Source of the DNA: Cristatella mucedo
Taxonomy: Eukaryota; Bryozoa; Phylactolaemata; Cristatellidae
NCBI GenBank assembly: GCA_009760855.2
Contig: WPIO01000007.1
Location: forward strand, 10,379,001 to 10,443,000
Direction: 5' to 3'
DNA length: 64,000 bases
How positions within the stretch are numbered: the first letter of the stretch is position 1; each line of letters starts with the position of its first letter. Below the pieces are notes generated by a model that worked only from the letters and a program-made list of their open reading frames with translations, ran no database searches and was not told where the DNA came from. Made by a program: the position numbers and the translations under genes. Shown here one piece after another: positions 1-11,479 of the stretch.

Positions 1-955
1 GGATTAATGTGAATCGAAAATGATCATCCGAGGAACCTCTGAAGTATGGAGTACCTCAGGGCTTTGTGCTTGGTCCTCGGTTCTTTTCACGGTTTATACT
101 CTCTGGCAAACCGAGTGTGATTCAGAAATTTGAAGACCCAACGCTCAAAAGCGGCTTTGCCAGCGTATCTCCTGTTGAATATGCATAAAATTTAGGTGTC
201 CTGTTCCAAAGTGACCTTTCATTAGACGACCACACTAGCTCCGTAGTCAAGTCTACCTGCTTTCAGCTACATAACATTGCTAAAATGTGCGCTTGCTTAG
301 GCCGGGATACTCCATCTAAATTAATCCGTGCATTTCTTACTTGTTATTCGTTACATCCCATCCCCGTCTCGACTTCTGTAACACTGCTTGCTGGCCTACT
401 GGCCAATGCAAACAGGCGTTTACGGTTGGTGCAAAACTCTGCAGCTAGGCTTGTCACATCACACCGCACCACTTCTAGCCAACCTGCACTGGCTCCCAAT
501 CAAGCAACGCATCGACTTCAAGGCTCTGTCACTCATTGCTAGGTCCCTTCATTCTTTGGCTCCAATCTACCTACAAGATCTACCCCCCCAACCAGATGCT
601 TCCCACTTTCTCTTTGTTGCGTGAGACGAAGTCTGTTGGCTACCGAATGCGTACCGAAAGCCGCTTAGGCTGTGAGTTCGCTATACAAAACTCTCCTGCG
701 TAACGCCCACATTGTCTTTATGACTTTGTGGAATTACAGACGGAGATACATTACATTGCTGTGCATGCTGCCACTAACCACATTTTTGTGCTGACCTTGA
801 ACAAGTAAATTCTAATCATGTTATGCTCGTTGTCATTGAGCATGCTACCACTAACCATTCGATCATGCTTCTTTTGCAGCAAATGCAAAGTGCCTAGAAA
901 CAGATTTATTTGTCTGCGGCACTATAAAAAAACGTATTGTTATTATTATTATTAT
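1..955 (+). mobile_element. LINE-A (CR1/L2-like) 3' fragment with embedded LINE-B tail
   Basis: The + strand translates, with frameshifts and stops, into the end of a non-LTR reverse transcriptase. A GVPQG-x-VLGP motif lies at about 46-85, and further on come [24 protein letters not shown] and LHWLPIKQRIDFKALSL. These are diagnostic of the CR1/L2 group C-terminus. The 3' end (about 766-955) holds the LINE-A untranslated region (CTAACCA units, the GTGCCTAGAAA hairpin arm) and an ATT-repeat tail. Bases about 625-765 match the 3' end of LINE-B instead (ACAGACGGAGATACATTACATT), so the copy is a mosaic. The fragment is 5' truncated by the window edge and is not functional. Confidence 0.85.
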
Positions 956-1505
956 GGCTAGGCATTGGGCGGTCCTTAGCAAAGCTAATCTTGGATGGCG
1001 TATATTCCTTTAGTGAAGTATGTGTGCTTGGCAGCTGTCTTGGCATAAAAAAATAAACATTGCTTTGCTCAGCCTAACAATTAAAGTCTACGGTCTTCTG
1101 CGAGTCTATTCACGGCTGAGTCGTAAGAGTCGAAGACGCCTACTGAATTTTAGCTTGGCGGTACGATGCTTGCACTTTTTGCCTCAGGTCGGGATTCAAG
1201 TCCTGTAGCTAGAAATCTTTTTTCCAGCTATAGGCAGGGTGAAAGCCTCTAAGACTCTTTGCCTCGATAGAAATTTGACTCTTGAATCAGCGATTTTTGA
1301 TTTCACCAATGGGTCTTAACCCAGTCGCTGATGTGCTTGATCTTCACGGCCAGTAAAGCGGATTTGATGCAGTTGTCAATCTTGTATTGCTAATTGCAAG
1401 CGGTGTGAAAGTTGCTAGGACTCTTCCGCTCCTATTTGCACAAGGCCATTAAATCGACTGATTTTTACTTTACATTTAGAGGCTGTACACGTGTGCACGT
1501 TAATA
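956..1505. other. No gene recognised
   Basis: Only short unsupported reading frames are present. No splice-bounded exon, repeat family member or RNA gene was recognised. Confidence 0.5.
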
Positions 1506-1507
1506 AA

Positions 1508-1680
1508 AAAAAATATTTCATTTGCCATGCGTCCCAAGAGAACTTAATCTCTATCCAGACACTTCACATATGCAGCAGGGCTCGAGCCCATGACATCGGT
1601 CATAAAATTCATTCGTCTTGACCGTTGGTCGTTGAAGGCGAGCAACGTTACCACCGGGCCAAACCAGTGCAATACTAGGT
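1508..1680 (-). mobile_element. SINE-1 copy (tRNA-derived)
   Basis: Read on the - strand it shows GGTTTGGCCCGGTGG (A-box region), then GTCATGGGCTCGAGCCC (B-box region), then the tail complementary to AAGAGAACTTAATCTCT that is shared with LINE-A. It has the same order of blocks as the intact copy at 20322-20462 and is diverged. Confidence 0.8.
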
Positions 1681-2049
1681 ACCAAAACAGTAAGTATCGC
1701 ACTTTTTGAGGGTGATACAATATGTTTAATTGCGCATGTAATCTCATGGGCCTGTCCAGTGCCTTAGCTTTACTAAATGTTCGGCTGGAGTAGCGGATGA
1801 TATCCAAGCGCGGTAAAGCTGACCCTATGGGTATCCCACAGTGCAATGGCTTTGCTCAGCTACCCAAGCACCAGATAGGATGGCAAATCTGCGAGTCATT
1901 AAACCAAATAAGCGTGCTTACTTCGAGTAGCAAACTAAACGTTGGCCTCGTTGTCTCACTTAATACTCTCTAAACGAAGGTAATATTATTTTTAAAATAC
2001 TTATACACTGCCCTAGGAGAAAATAATCTCCTTTTAAACTGATACTAGA

Positions 2050-2620
2050 AGGGAAGCACTTTCAAAATGCAGAACGCCTTCTGCCGAGGACCGAGTGCAA
2101 AAAAATTATTTCGCCTCGAGCTGGGAACTGATTGCTGCTATCAAGCACAATTTCAGCACGCATTAGCACATGACAAAAATTCACATGAATGGAGTAAATA
2201 TGGGAGGAGAAGTGAGCGTCTAGCTTCCTTTTAAATGTAGTCCAGTAGGGAGACGTCGAGACATCAATCGGATAAGGCTCGGTCTTGGAGAGATTTACTG
2301 GTTGGTTTGAAGGCACAGCTAAAAGAATTGAGTCGCACGAGTGGCAGCCTGAGTAGTACTGCAGATAGATGCCCTAGAGTAGAAGAAGGAAGCGATCTAA
2401 AAGCGGACGACGGGACCCTTGAAGCCGATAAGCTGCTCGATGGGTAGCCAATGTAGGGAAGGCAAGTGGAGGAATGTGGCAGTTTCTACGTTATTGTCAG
2501 TAAAGCCTTGCGGCTGAATTTTGCACCAACTGCTAGCGCCTAACTGCATAGGCCCAAGCCATGAATTACAAAAGTGGAGATGTGATGTCGCATTTGTGTA
2601 AGTCAAACACTATCTGAACG
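2050..2620 (-). mobile_element. LINE-A 3' coding fragment
   Basis: The - strand gives LHWLPIEQLIGFKG and, nearer the 3' end, TTFKRKLDAHFSSHI. These correspond to the LHWLPVxxRIxFK and FKRxLKTHLF blocks at the C-terminus of CR1/L2-type LINEs. The fragment is degenerate, with stops and frameshifts. Confidence 0.7.
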
Positions 2621-2689
2621 CACGCGTTTTGCTCCAAGGGATCGTATGCACTTGGATGACTCCGACTGCAGCAAGCAGTGACCGCAAAC

Positions 2690-2945
2690 CGCTGCGGAGC
2701 GTCGGGCATCGACCTGGGCGGCCCCCTATTCGTACGCCCCGCCCCTCTTGAACGTTTCGGACATTGTTACGCCCTGATTCCGCTCGAAGAGTAACCACTG
2801 AGTTCGTGTCGAATAAAAACTGTGGTATTATTTTGAGCTTTAATTTTCAGTAATTGCGAGTCTAGCTCCGCATAAATTAAAATCGTGCGGGTCTTTTCGC
2901 CCAAAATAAAATTTTTACAGGTGTGCCCTCTAGATACAAATCCTT
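2690..2945. repeat. Unclassified dispersed repeat, copy 1
   Basis: This segment resembles 4025-4262 in the same orientation. Shared blocks include CGACCTGG-x-CGGCCCC, GAGTTCGTGTCGAAT, TAATTGC-x-A-x-TCTAG and GTG/ATGCCCTCTAGAT-like ends. No coding potential or family is recognised. Confidence 0.5.
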
Positions 2946-3307
2946 GCACCGCCACTGACCACTAATGTTTGGCTCCAGTCCGTGATTTTGTATGTGCTGG
3001 CTGTCATTCTTTATGTTTCTTAAAGACTAAATTTAGCCTAAAAAATTTGAATCTCGCTGACCACTTCTGTCCACTAAATTAAGCATTTACAGCAATCCAT
3101 ACGTATATACGGTCTACATATTTAGGAATATACGAAGACATGCACTTACAAATATATCAAAAGCGCGGATGCACATGCTCGACACATACATACCAACACA
3201 CAAAACAATAACAAACGTGCATAAATATACATCACTTATACCTGTGCTATAAATGTATACTGGATAAACTTGTATATATATATACATATATATATATAAG
3301 TAACTTG

Positions 3308-3345
<38 letters not shown>

Positions 3346-4024
3346 CGTGTGCGTGTGTGTGTGTGCATTGTAACATTTCACTTGGCATTAGATCGGTCTG
3401 AAAATCGTAAAACTGCAATGCAATCTCCAGGCTGAAAAAATGTCACTTGTAAAGTCATAAATGGTCTTATGTATGTGTAATAAAAATGTACGAACAGAAA
3501 TTTAGAATATTTCATTTTGTTTGCTATAGAACTATGAAAAAAGAAATTGTCAAAATTGACATTGTAATCTCTACTGCATAAAAGAAACTGACATATTTAG
3601 CAAACCCTGAGTAAAACATACTTCTTTCGGTAGCCGGAGAACGATATTGGCTTCAAAACTAGCCAGGGTAAAGCATCATAGACTGCTTGTTTTCCTCACA
3701 ATTGTGCACTTGCGAATGACAATCGGCGATTTAAAATATCGCGCCTTTCTCAATAGTGTCAGAACATGATTTTTCACATTTCATTTTAATAGCAACATGG
3801 TAACCTTTTTCTGTTTTTACCTAGATGGAGGTAGGAAAGTTAGATATAATACTCTGCGTTTTTATTCCACGTTTGATTTCCAGAGTTCCCTTCAGTTTTG
3901 CAAAAATCCGCCAGAAATCGCCATTGACGGGTGAAGAAAGATTTATAGCAGCTAGTGTATACGTTTAGACGTGTATACCATCAATGACGGGGGTGTGTGG
4001 GGGGTGTGGGCGGTAGGCATTTCC
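2946..4024. other. Non-genic stretch with AT/GT microsatellite
   Basis: AT-rich DNA with no recognised gene. Its only clear feature is the compound TA/TG microsatellite at 3271-3366. Confidence 0.5.
3271..3366. repeat. Compound (TA)n-(TG)n microsatellite
   Basis: Runs of TA with brief interruptions pass directly into TG/CG-TG units. The overlapping reading frames made of Tyr-Ile, or of His-Thr on the other strand, are artefacts of the repeat. Confidence 0.95.
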
Positions 4025-4262
4025 CCCCACAGCGGGGCAGCGACCTGGACCGCCCCTAATTCCTTCTCCACTCCCCCGACCGTCATCAACGACAAAAGTA
4101 TGCCTCAATTTCACTTGATGAACAATCACCGAGTTCGTGTCGAATTATTTTTTGCTATGCTATAGTCTTTCACTAATTGCAAATCTAGCCCCGCCTACAT
4201 GAAAATGCTTCGTGGTTTTTCGCTACATAATACTTTAGCAGGTTATGCCCCCTATATTGAAA
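4025..4262. repeat. Unclassified dispersed repeat, copy 2
   Basis: Partner of 2690-2945, same orientation, with shared blocks in the same order (CGACCTGGACCGCCCC, GAGTTCGTGTCGAAT, CTAATTGCAAATCTAGCCC). About 1.3 kb separates the two copies. Confidence 0.5.
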
Positions 4263-4370
4263 TCGTGGCTCTACCACTATATACCAGTAAGTACCAGTTC
4301 ATGCACGCGCTTATGTGTGTATTTGTATGCGAGTGTACAGAGTATATAAGTGCACAAATAAACACACACA

Positions 4371-4371
4371 C

Positions 4372-4429
<58 letters not shown>
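4371..4429. repeat. (TA)n microsatellite
   Basis: About 28 uninterrupted TA units, preceded by a short CA/TG stretch. Confidence 0.95.
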
Positions 4430-4589
4430 TGCACTATAAGTAATGTCACTTTTCGGTGCACATATAGCAACCAGCAGAGGTGATCTTACGTGACGAGAAA
4501 AAGACGTGGAAGTAGCAGATTAAGTCGCCTTGCAACGAACTGAGGTCGGTCGGCACATATCGTCGATATCTTCTTGTACAAGAAATATG

Positions 4590-4920
4590 TAAGTGAGTTT
4601 ACCTAGTCTAGGATCTGCAGACCTGTTCTGTCACCAGCAGTTCTAAAAATGGACAGCTGATTGGTCGCCCTCGGAAGATCCGAGAGCAGGAGAGGCTTAA
4701 GTTGGTGCAGCAGTCCAGCTAGGGATGAGAGAGCCAGGCCGAGAAGGATCCAGTAGGTCATAGATAGAGTTTCACTTTGTACTTGCCGATCAACAGGGAG
4801 CCCAGCACAGTTCCTCGAGCAAAGGAGACGGAACCTCTTGGATTTAAGGACCAGCCTGAAGGCTGCTTTCAGCTGCAGCTGTAGAGGCTTGGTGGCTGGT
4901 TTCAAGCAGTCCTGCCAATA
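4590..4920 (-). mobile_element. LINE-B coding fragment
   Basis: The - strand frame contains RLVLKSKRFR, then LAGLLHQLKP and a GDR motif. They align with AARLVFKSQRFE, YLAELLHQFQP and VGDRSFSS of the better LINE-B copy at 32460-33215. The fragment is short and 5'/3' truncated. Confidence 0.75.
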
Positions 4921-7769
4921 CTGAGCTATATACCCACCTTCGAATAATCCCGTCTTGGCATGTGTTCGTCTGCAGGCTTTTCTGTTTCTATCTCTCTGTC
5001 TGTCTGTCTCTGTCTCCTCTCCTCCTTCTTCTCAGTCTATCAGCCTTGGCTCTCTCGGTGTCATGTTTGCTTGCCACTAGTGCAGACTCTCAGCCAATCA
5101 ATTTGCCAGTCTCTTGCCAAGGAGAAAAACTGCCGAGCGGCAAGTAAGGACTTGCAGATTAAAAAATTATGAGGATTTGTCGGTCACGACTGAATGAAAC
5201 TGAGCCCATTGCACGGGCTTTGAAGCACACGTGAAAACGTTGCAACAGCCGTAACTTTATGTCGAGGGAAGGAGCCAGCATGCCTAGGGCCGAAGGAACA
5301 TACTCATGAAGCTTAGAAGAATCTGATTTCTGTTCGCACGAGCCCTGTAAGTAGCGGGACACGAAACTGCTAGAACGAACCGAGGTACAGCTCGGCCTGC
5401 CGCGTCGGGCCCCGGGTTTCTGGCTGCTCTGTAGTTGAATAGTGAATTCTGGTAATGAAAAACAGCCCACTAATTGGCCGTTGTGCATGTCAGCAGGAGC
5501 ACTGTCGCGATATGTTTAGTCCACAGCTCAGTATATTTCAAGCTGCCGATTATTCATTTGCATCGCACAATCATCGGTCAGTTGGTCATGTTGGGCCAGA
5601 TCTGTGACGACAGTGACATTGCACATCGATCACTACTTCTTAGGAAGACTGTGCTACTTTAGCCACCAACCGACAACAAATGGTACAAAGGCTGAATGCT
5701 GAGTGCTGCTGACCTGCAAGCCTTCGCCATCACGGTTTGCATTTCGAGCCTCTTTGCTGAGCCAGGCGCGACCGAAGAAAAGAGGAAGTTCACCACTGAC
5801 GAGTAGCACTTGCTCAGTGAGAGGGGCTGGGCTGCGGTACCGGCTGCAGCACAGCGGCGTACAGGAGGACAACTGCTGCAGCACAACGTCCGGCACAAGG
5901 AAGAGAATCCAGGATTCTGAAGATGCGGCAGCTTAAGACGAGGGAGGCTCTTGATCGGGTTGATCCATCCATTCCTCGGGGAGGGAGTGTATCATAGTGG
6001 GATGGGAGGGGGAAAGGCGACTGGGTGGATGCTATAGCCACGCCGATCGTTCTGTAAGTCAATGAAAAGTATACATCCCAGCAAGACGTTCGAGAGTACC
6101 CACACATCTGAACTAGGCTGAACGTTGCAGCACCTGTTTGCAAGAATGACTATGCCCCTAAAAGTTGCAGCACCTCCTTGCAAGAATGATAATGCCCTTT
6201 GCATTCCACTTGATTTTCAAGACCCGAAGGTCGTCCAGGTACATTGCAATAACATAGGCATGACTAATTAATGTCTCTATTTAATGGCTGGCAGCCTGCC
6301 TCTGTGTTGGCGAAACTAGTACACGTTCTAAGCTCTCAGGGTATGGGCAAGCAGCAGGTTACAGGACCACAAGTGCCACTTGCTGCTTGTTACATTAGTT
6401 AGTGGACCAAGTACTGATATTTTAATTTCAGTTGGATGAATGGCAACACTGCGCATCTTGTACCAGAGCAGTTGGTGCTACGAGCCAGGGTGCTAGCCAG
6501 TGTAACAGATCCTCTAAATCTAACGCTGAACCAGTCTATTAGCGGTAGCCCTACCCCTTAATAGCAGCCTAAAACTAGATGCAGCTGAGAGCTAATTTGA
6601 CGACCCTGCATGAATGCATTTGATGGGTGTCCCGGTAAGGTGTACTAAACACAAATGAATTCCCAGCAGCTGCAGATGGAAGCTTGCCAACGTTGACATA
6701 TTGGTTACCTGGCCTGATTCCGACGGCCTTATCTCGGTTACTACCCAAAGCGGTAACTCCAAGGGAGAGGCAGTGAGTTTCAGCAACTCGGTACGTAGCC
6801 TTCACTGTATATTCATCGGGGAGGGAGGCTGTAGCTGTGGCCGTGCACAGCAGCCTAGGACGGCAAGCGCTGGGTTCTGGCGGTTTTGCTGCTGCTCACG
6901 AGCTGGCTACTCATCCGGACAGTGAGGCAGTGACGTCCAAATCCCAGCTCTGGCCTTGCAACGCAAAGGAGTCACACCCACGTGATATTATTAAGGCTCC
7001 TCCTACCCTCGGCTGGTTGTCTGCTCTAGCGAAGCAGGCATACTCGCTGGCTAGCTTGCAGTAGGCTGCAGCTGCAACGTGCTGCATTAATTATCACGCA
7101 GCCGGTCAAAGCTTATCGGGCACCTCAAAAGGTGTGCCTACGGTCGAGCGATCTCAGTGAGGCCGAGCGAAGCCATGCCAAGACTGCCAAGCAGGGCTGA
7201 GCCGGTCGGCCGCTGGTGCTCAGGCTGGTTGGTGTTCAGGCTGGTGCCAAGGCGATACTCGGCCGAAGCTTGGCCTTCTCGAGCTGCTGCTCAGCAGATC
7301 AGCACTCAGCAGGCCACGAAGCACTGGTTGCAGCTAAATGACAGTACTGCTATGGCGCCACGAGCCAGCCGCATGATTAGCCTCGCAGCAAACGTCTTAG
7401 CTACGGCCGACAAATTGGCATGCTCGCTCGAGTCCGTCATTTGACTCTCGGCTCCTGCTGCCCTAGCATTGCCTGCATGCTGCCATGCTGAACAATGGTA
7501 ATGCCTAGTTCATCAGCATCTGAAGTGAGACCTGCGCTTTGGCATGCACTCACCACGCTTCTGGTCGAGTGAATATCCAACGTTGGAAGAGCTCAGCATT
7601 GGGCTTGTGAGGGCATGCACACACTCACAATGCATACACACATGCACGCACACACGCACACACGCACAGACATGCATACTAATATTCAAACCCTCTATCT
7701 CTCACTTACTCTCCCTTTCTCTGACTCTCCCTATTTCTGTCTGTGTCTCAGTCCACTCTCAGCGACTCT
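4921..7769. other. No gene recognised
   Basis: Moderately GC-rich DNA with scattered short open frames, none with recognisable motifs or convincing splice boundaries. It contains a 40-bp tandem duplication (6124-6200) and a loose CA-rich stretch (about 7616-7675). Confidence 0.45.
6124..6200. repeat. 40-bp tandem duplication
   Basis: Two adjacent units begin GTTGCAGCACC and continue TTGCAAGAATGA-x-xATGCCC, with a period of 40 bases and a few substitutions. Confidence 0.85.
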
Positions 7770-8050
7770 TAATAATAATAGTAAGAGCACACTTGATAAA
7801 GCGCCCTCAGCGAACTCAATCTCTTTCTAGGCGCTTAACATTTGTTCCAATGGAAGCACGATCGAATGATTAGTGGTAGCACGCTCAATAAACAACAAGA
7901 ATAATATAGTTAGGAGTGACATGCACAGGGTCAGCCTGCAAATATGGTTAGTGGCAGCATGCACAGTGTGAGCACGGATTAGCACATAAAGGACGAATCA
8001 CAGGAGTCCACTAAATGCTGTGATAAATAGGTACGTTCCCGTTGCCATCT
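7770..8050 (-). mobile_element. LINE-A 3' untranslated end
   Basis: The + strand reads as the complement of the LINE-A tail: an AAT run, AAGCGCCCTCAG, TCTCTTTCTAGGCGCTT, then the TGGTTAGTGGCAGCA and GGACGAATCACAG blocks seen at 40875-41600. Coding sequence is essentially absent. Confidence 0.85.
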
Positions 8051-9187
8051 CTATCCACATCTCTCTCGAAAGCATGCTTGAGTGCTCGCCTATTCAAACT
8101 TGCAGCCACGAGAGACTAGCATCCAGTTCGCTGTGGTCACCGATCGGTGGTAGCTCCTACACGCCCACAGCTTGCGATAGCAAAAGCCTGATATGATTAC
8201 CGCTGAGAGCTATCAATAGGGTCGTGTTTGCACCATGTCGAGTGAGAGAACAGGGATACCTGAGTGAGAGGTAGATGCCCTTATTGATGGTGTCATCTGG
8301 TGTCAATCAAGCAGCCCACCGCAGCCGGACCTGTTCTGATTACACCAGCTGCAAGCGTCCTCCCTCAGGGCAGCCGCTCGCTGGCTCCTTGCTTTAGTTC
8401 TTGCAGCCGAGGTTTAATCACAGCATGGCAGCCTGTCACTGACTACGCATGCGAGCCTCCGAGACTCTCTAATCCGTGCGACCAAGCGAAGTCGCAGCAC
8501 GTAACGTCGTAGGCATCGAGAGTCTCGTCTACTATTGAGCGTCTCGGGGCACTATCCTTGAAGACGGTTTGAGGTTGAAACGTTACGATGGAGTATATAT
8601 TGCGCCCGCCCGAATCGAAGTCCTCTGGCTCGATGCCGAAGAAGAGGCAACACCTAGAACTGTCCGCGCCCAGCTGCCGGGGCTGCACCACCGTGCACTC
8701 AGCGAACGCAGCCGGCCAGCTGAGTATGTAGCAAAGTTCGACCCACGAAAGCTCGATGGCACAGAGCAGAGCCCCGACGGCGCTAGATAGCAGCAGACCG
8801 ATAGCCTGGCCAATAACCCGAGGCGTCAGCAAGCGGCCCGAACCGGCCGAGCGAATAAGGTGCACGGATGGCAGACGCAGACCATACCTCGCATGCTGCG
8901 AGCCTACCCGCCCCAACCAAAGGCCAGGAGGCGCTGCCCGAGCGGCCGGATGCGAGGCTCCACTGCCCAGGCTACGTAGCGACGCGGACGCGAGGCCATC
9001 CCGCCCATCGGCAGTGCCCAGGCCGAGGGAGGGGGAGGGGGAAGCTGCCAGACTTAATCGACTGGGGCGGCGAGCGCACCGCGAGCGCTTCACGTCCCGA
9101 GCCGGGCCGACGCCGCAGTCGCCGCGACCCGAAGCAGGTGGCGCTGCGAGCTCGCTAGCAGCCGCCAGCCGTTCCGGCGCCGCTTAC
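8051..9187. other. GC-rich island, left part; no firm gene
   Basis: CpG-dense from about 8440. The longest frame (8443-9093, - strand, 216 codons) has one hydrophobic stretch (GQAIGLLLSSAVGALLCAIE), but I cannot place it in a family, and long frames are expected by chance at this GC content. Bases 9052-9160 are a GC-rich repeat also found inverted at 14146-14256. Confidence 0.4.
9052..9160 (+). repeat. GC-rich ~110-bp dispersed repeat, copy 1
   Basis: Contains GGCGAGCGCACCGCGAGCGC and GGCGCTGCGAGCTCGCTAGC. The reverse complement of 14146-14256 carries the same two blocks at nearly the same spacing. Confidence 0.8.
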
Positions 9188-9283
9188 CGAGCCGCAGCCT
9201 GCAGCTGACGATCGAGTTCCAGGTGCGGCGGCGGCGCCTTGCCGGCCGTTGCCCTCGCAGGCGTCGCCGAAAGAGGTCGCGCG
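9188..9283 (+). mobile_element. GC-rich ~95-bp element, copy 1
   Basis: Runs from CGAGCCGCAGCCTG through CTGACGATCGAGTTCCAGG to GAAAGAGGTCGCGCG. It is nearly identical to 11385-11479, where the element is bounded by a target-site duplication inside a LINE. No terminal inverted repeat or open frame is obvious, and the class is unknown. Confidence 0.7.
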
Positions 9284-10044
9284 GTACTAAGACCGGCTCG
9301 CGCTCTCCCTTTACGCACGACTCTAGACGCCGACCGGAACGTCGTCGACGCCGCCGTCGACGCCGCGGCCTTGGCGCCTAAGCCCGCTGAAGCGGCAGTC
9401 GCCCGGCAGCGTTTTCGGGCCGCGTACGTCGGCCGCGAGTCGCTAAGGTAAGAAGTGTTTGCGATCGCCAGCGGCTGGCTTGTTTGCTTACCGCCTTTAC
9501 CTTTTGTGAGCGAAGTACACCCGGTCCCTCTTAACGAGGCTTCGCGCGTAAACGCCGCGTCGACGTGAGCGAAAGCGCTTGAAAAGCGCTCGATATCCCA
9601 AGACGCTGCTCGCCTCGAGCGGACGCTGAGCGCCTGCGCCGTAGAATATCGTCTGCGAGCAGCGGCAGCCAGCAGCCGCGCGGCGGGCGAACCGCACGTC
9701 GGGAATCTTCGCGCGAGGCAAGGACGGCGGCGGGCGCGGTCTAGGTTCGCTCCCGGCTCTCCCGAAGCAGGGCGCCCGCGCTCGCGCTGGAGATCGCTCC
9801 GGCAGTCCGCCGCCTAGCGAGTGGTGACTCATCGGCTCACCGCCGCCGCCGCCGCTGCTTTCGAATCCGCCGCGCCGTTCAATCTCGCCACCGCGATTGC
9901 AGGCACCCCCGCAGTAGCCGCACGGCATGACGCCTCGTTGTCGTCGCTGCCCTGCGCCTTTGGCCGCCAGTCCTTCCTAGCATCTTCATTTCCTCTCCTT
10001 CGTCACCTTCTTTTCTTAGTGCTTCTCGAACGTCTACGCTGACT
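9284..10044. other. GC-rich island, no gene recognised
   Basis: CpG-dense sequence with open frames on both strands and no recognisable protein motif. It may be regulatory DNA or an untranslated exon, but nothing in the sequence decides this. Confidence 0.4.
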
Positions 10045-10137
10045 ACATGCTTCCTTTGCAGCAACTGTAAAGTGCCTAGAAAGAGATTGAGTTCTCTGAG
10101 GGCGCTATAATAAATGCTTTATTATTATTATTACCAT
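10045..10137 (+). mobile_element. LINE-A/SINE-1 type 3' tail
   Basis: TTTGCAGCAACTGTAAAGTG, the hairpin GCCTAGAAAGAGATTGAG...GAGGGCGCT, then an ATT run. Only the tail is present, so parentage (LINE-A or SINE-1) cannot be decided. Confidence 0.8.
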
Positions 10138-10496
10138 TCCTATTGCTATTATCATTATTACTGCCGCCGCCGCCGCCGCCGCTGCCGCCCATAAGGCGCC
10201 ACCCACGCCGCTCGCACCTCTCGCCAAAGGCGACCGGTTTTTACGGAGCGCGAGGCAATGTAATGTAATGTATCTCCGTCTGTAACTCCACAAAGTCATA
10301 AAGACCATGTGGGTGTTACGCGGGAGAGTTTTGTATAGCGCACTCACAGCCTAAGCGGCTTTCGGTACGCATTCGGTAGCCAACAGACTTGGTCTCACGC
10401 AACAAAGAGAAAGTGGAAAGCATAGCAGAGTCAGGAGAGTGAGGTGGTGAGTAGCATGGAAGTAGCAGCTCAAGACCGCTGAAAAGGATGAGCCGT

Positions 10497-10694
10497 AGCC
10501 ACTAACCACATTTGCATGCTGACCCTGTGCATGTCACCCCTAACCATGTTATTCATTTTGTTTGTTTTTCAAGCATGATTTTACTTACCATTCAATTGCA
10601 TGTCGCTTTGCAGCAAATGTAAAGCGCCTAGAAAGAGATTAAGTTCTCTGAGGGCGCTTTATCAAGTGCATTATTATTATTATTATTATTATTG
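10497..10694 (+). mobile_element. LINE-A 3' tail nested in LINE-B
   Basis: CCACTAACCACATTTGCATG to AAGCGCCTAGAAAGAGATTA and an ATT run. It interrupts the LINE-B 3' region in opposite orientation: the uninterrupted LINE-B copy at 32696-32715 reads straight through the equivalent point (GATGAGCC...TCGGCAGTAGGAG). Confidence 0.85.
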
Positions 10695-11384
10695 TAGTCG
10701 GCAGTAGGAGAGTAGTTGCCGTTGCGTAAGAATTGTGGAAGCGAGTTTCACAGTCTAGGACCTGCAGAGCTAAAGCTTATATCGCCAACGGTCTTTAAGC
10801 GGAGGAATGGGACAGCTAAATTATTGTCCACACAGGACCTGAGGGCGCGAACAGGCTGAAACTGATGCAGCAGTTCAGCTAGGTACGAAGAAGCCAAGCC
10901 GTGGCGGGCCTTGTGGGTCAGCGTAAGAACTTTGCTTTTTTTTCGTTTGCTCAACCGGCATCCATCCTAGCTCTTTCAGCAAAGGAGACACGCGCTCAAA
11001 CCGCTGGGACTTGAAGACCAGCCTTGCAGCCATATTCATAGTCCGCTGTAGCGGCATAATAGCTTTCTATGGTAGCCCAGCCAAAAGAGAATTAATTACA
11101 GTAATCAACCCGAGACAGAATTAAGGAGCTAGTTAAATTTTTTACAAGCCGCTATGGGAGACAGCTCCTAATCTTGGATAGTGATCGGGCGTGATAGCTA
11201 GCTGTAGAAGCAGACTTCTGAATGAAGCTTTTGAAATTGAGGCAGCTGTCGAAAACGACACCTAAATTTCGAGCACGTGGTTATGGTCGCACAATAGCGT
11301 CACCGATTAGAAGAGCAGAGCCTTTTAATCCAGCCACACGCTTAGGGTGTCCAGTGAGCAGCAGTTCGGTTTTATCATTTTTAA

Positions 11385-11479
11385 CGAGCCGCCGCCTGCG
11401 CTGACGATCGAGTTCCAGGTGCGGTGGCAGCGCCTTTCCGGCCGTTGCCCTCGCAGGCGTCACCGAAAGAGGTCGCGCG
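11385..11479 (+). mobile_element. GC-rich ~95-bp element, copy 2, with target-site duplication
   Basis: Interrupts the LINE-B coding frame between FLKLND and NDKTELLLTG. The flanks are TATCATTTTTAA (11373-11384) and TATCATTTAA (11480-11489), consistent with a duplicated target of about 10-12 bp. The inserted 95 bases match 9188-9283. Insertion into a known sequence shows that this was a mobile unit; its class is unknown. Confidence 0.75.
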
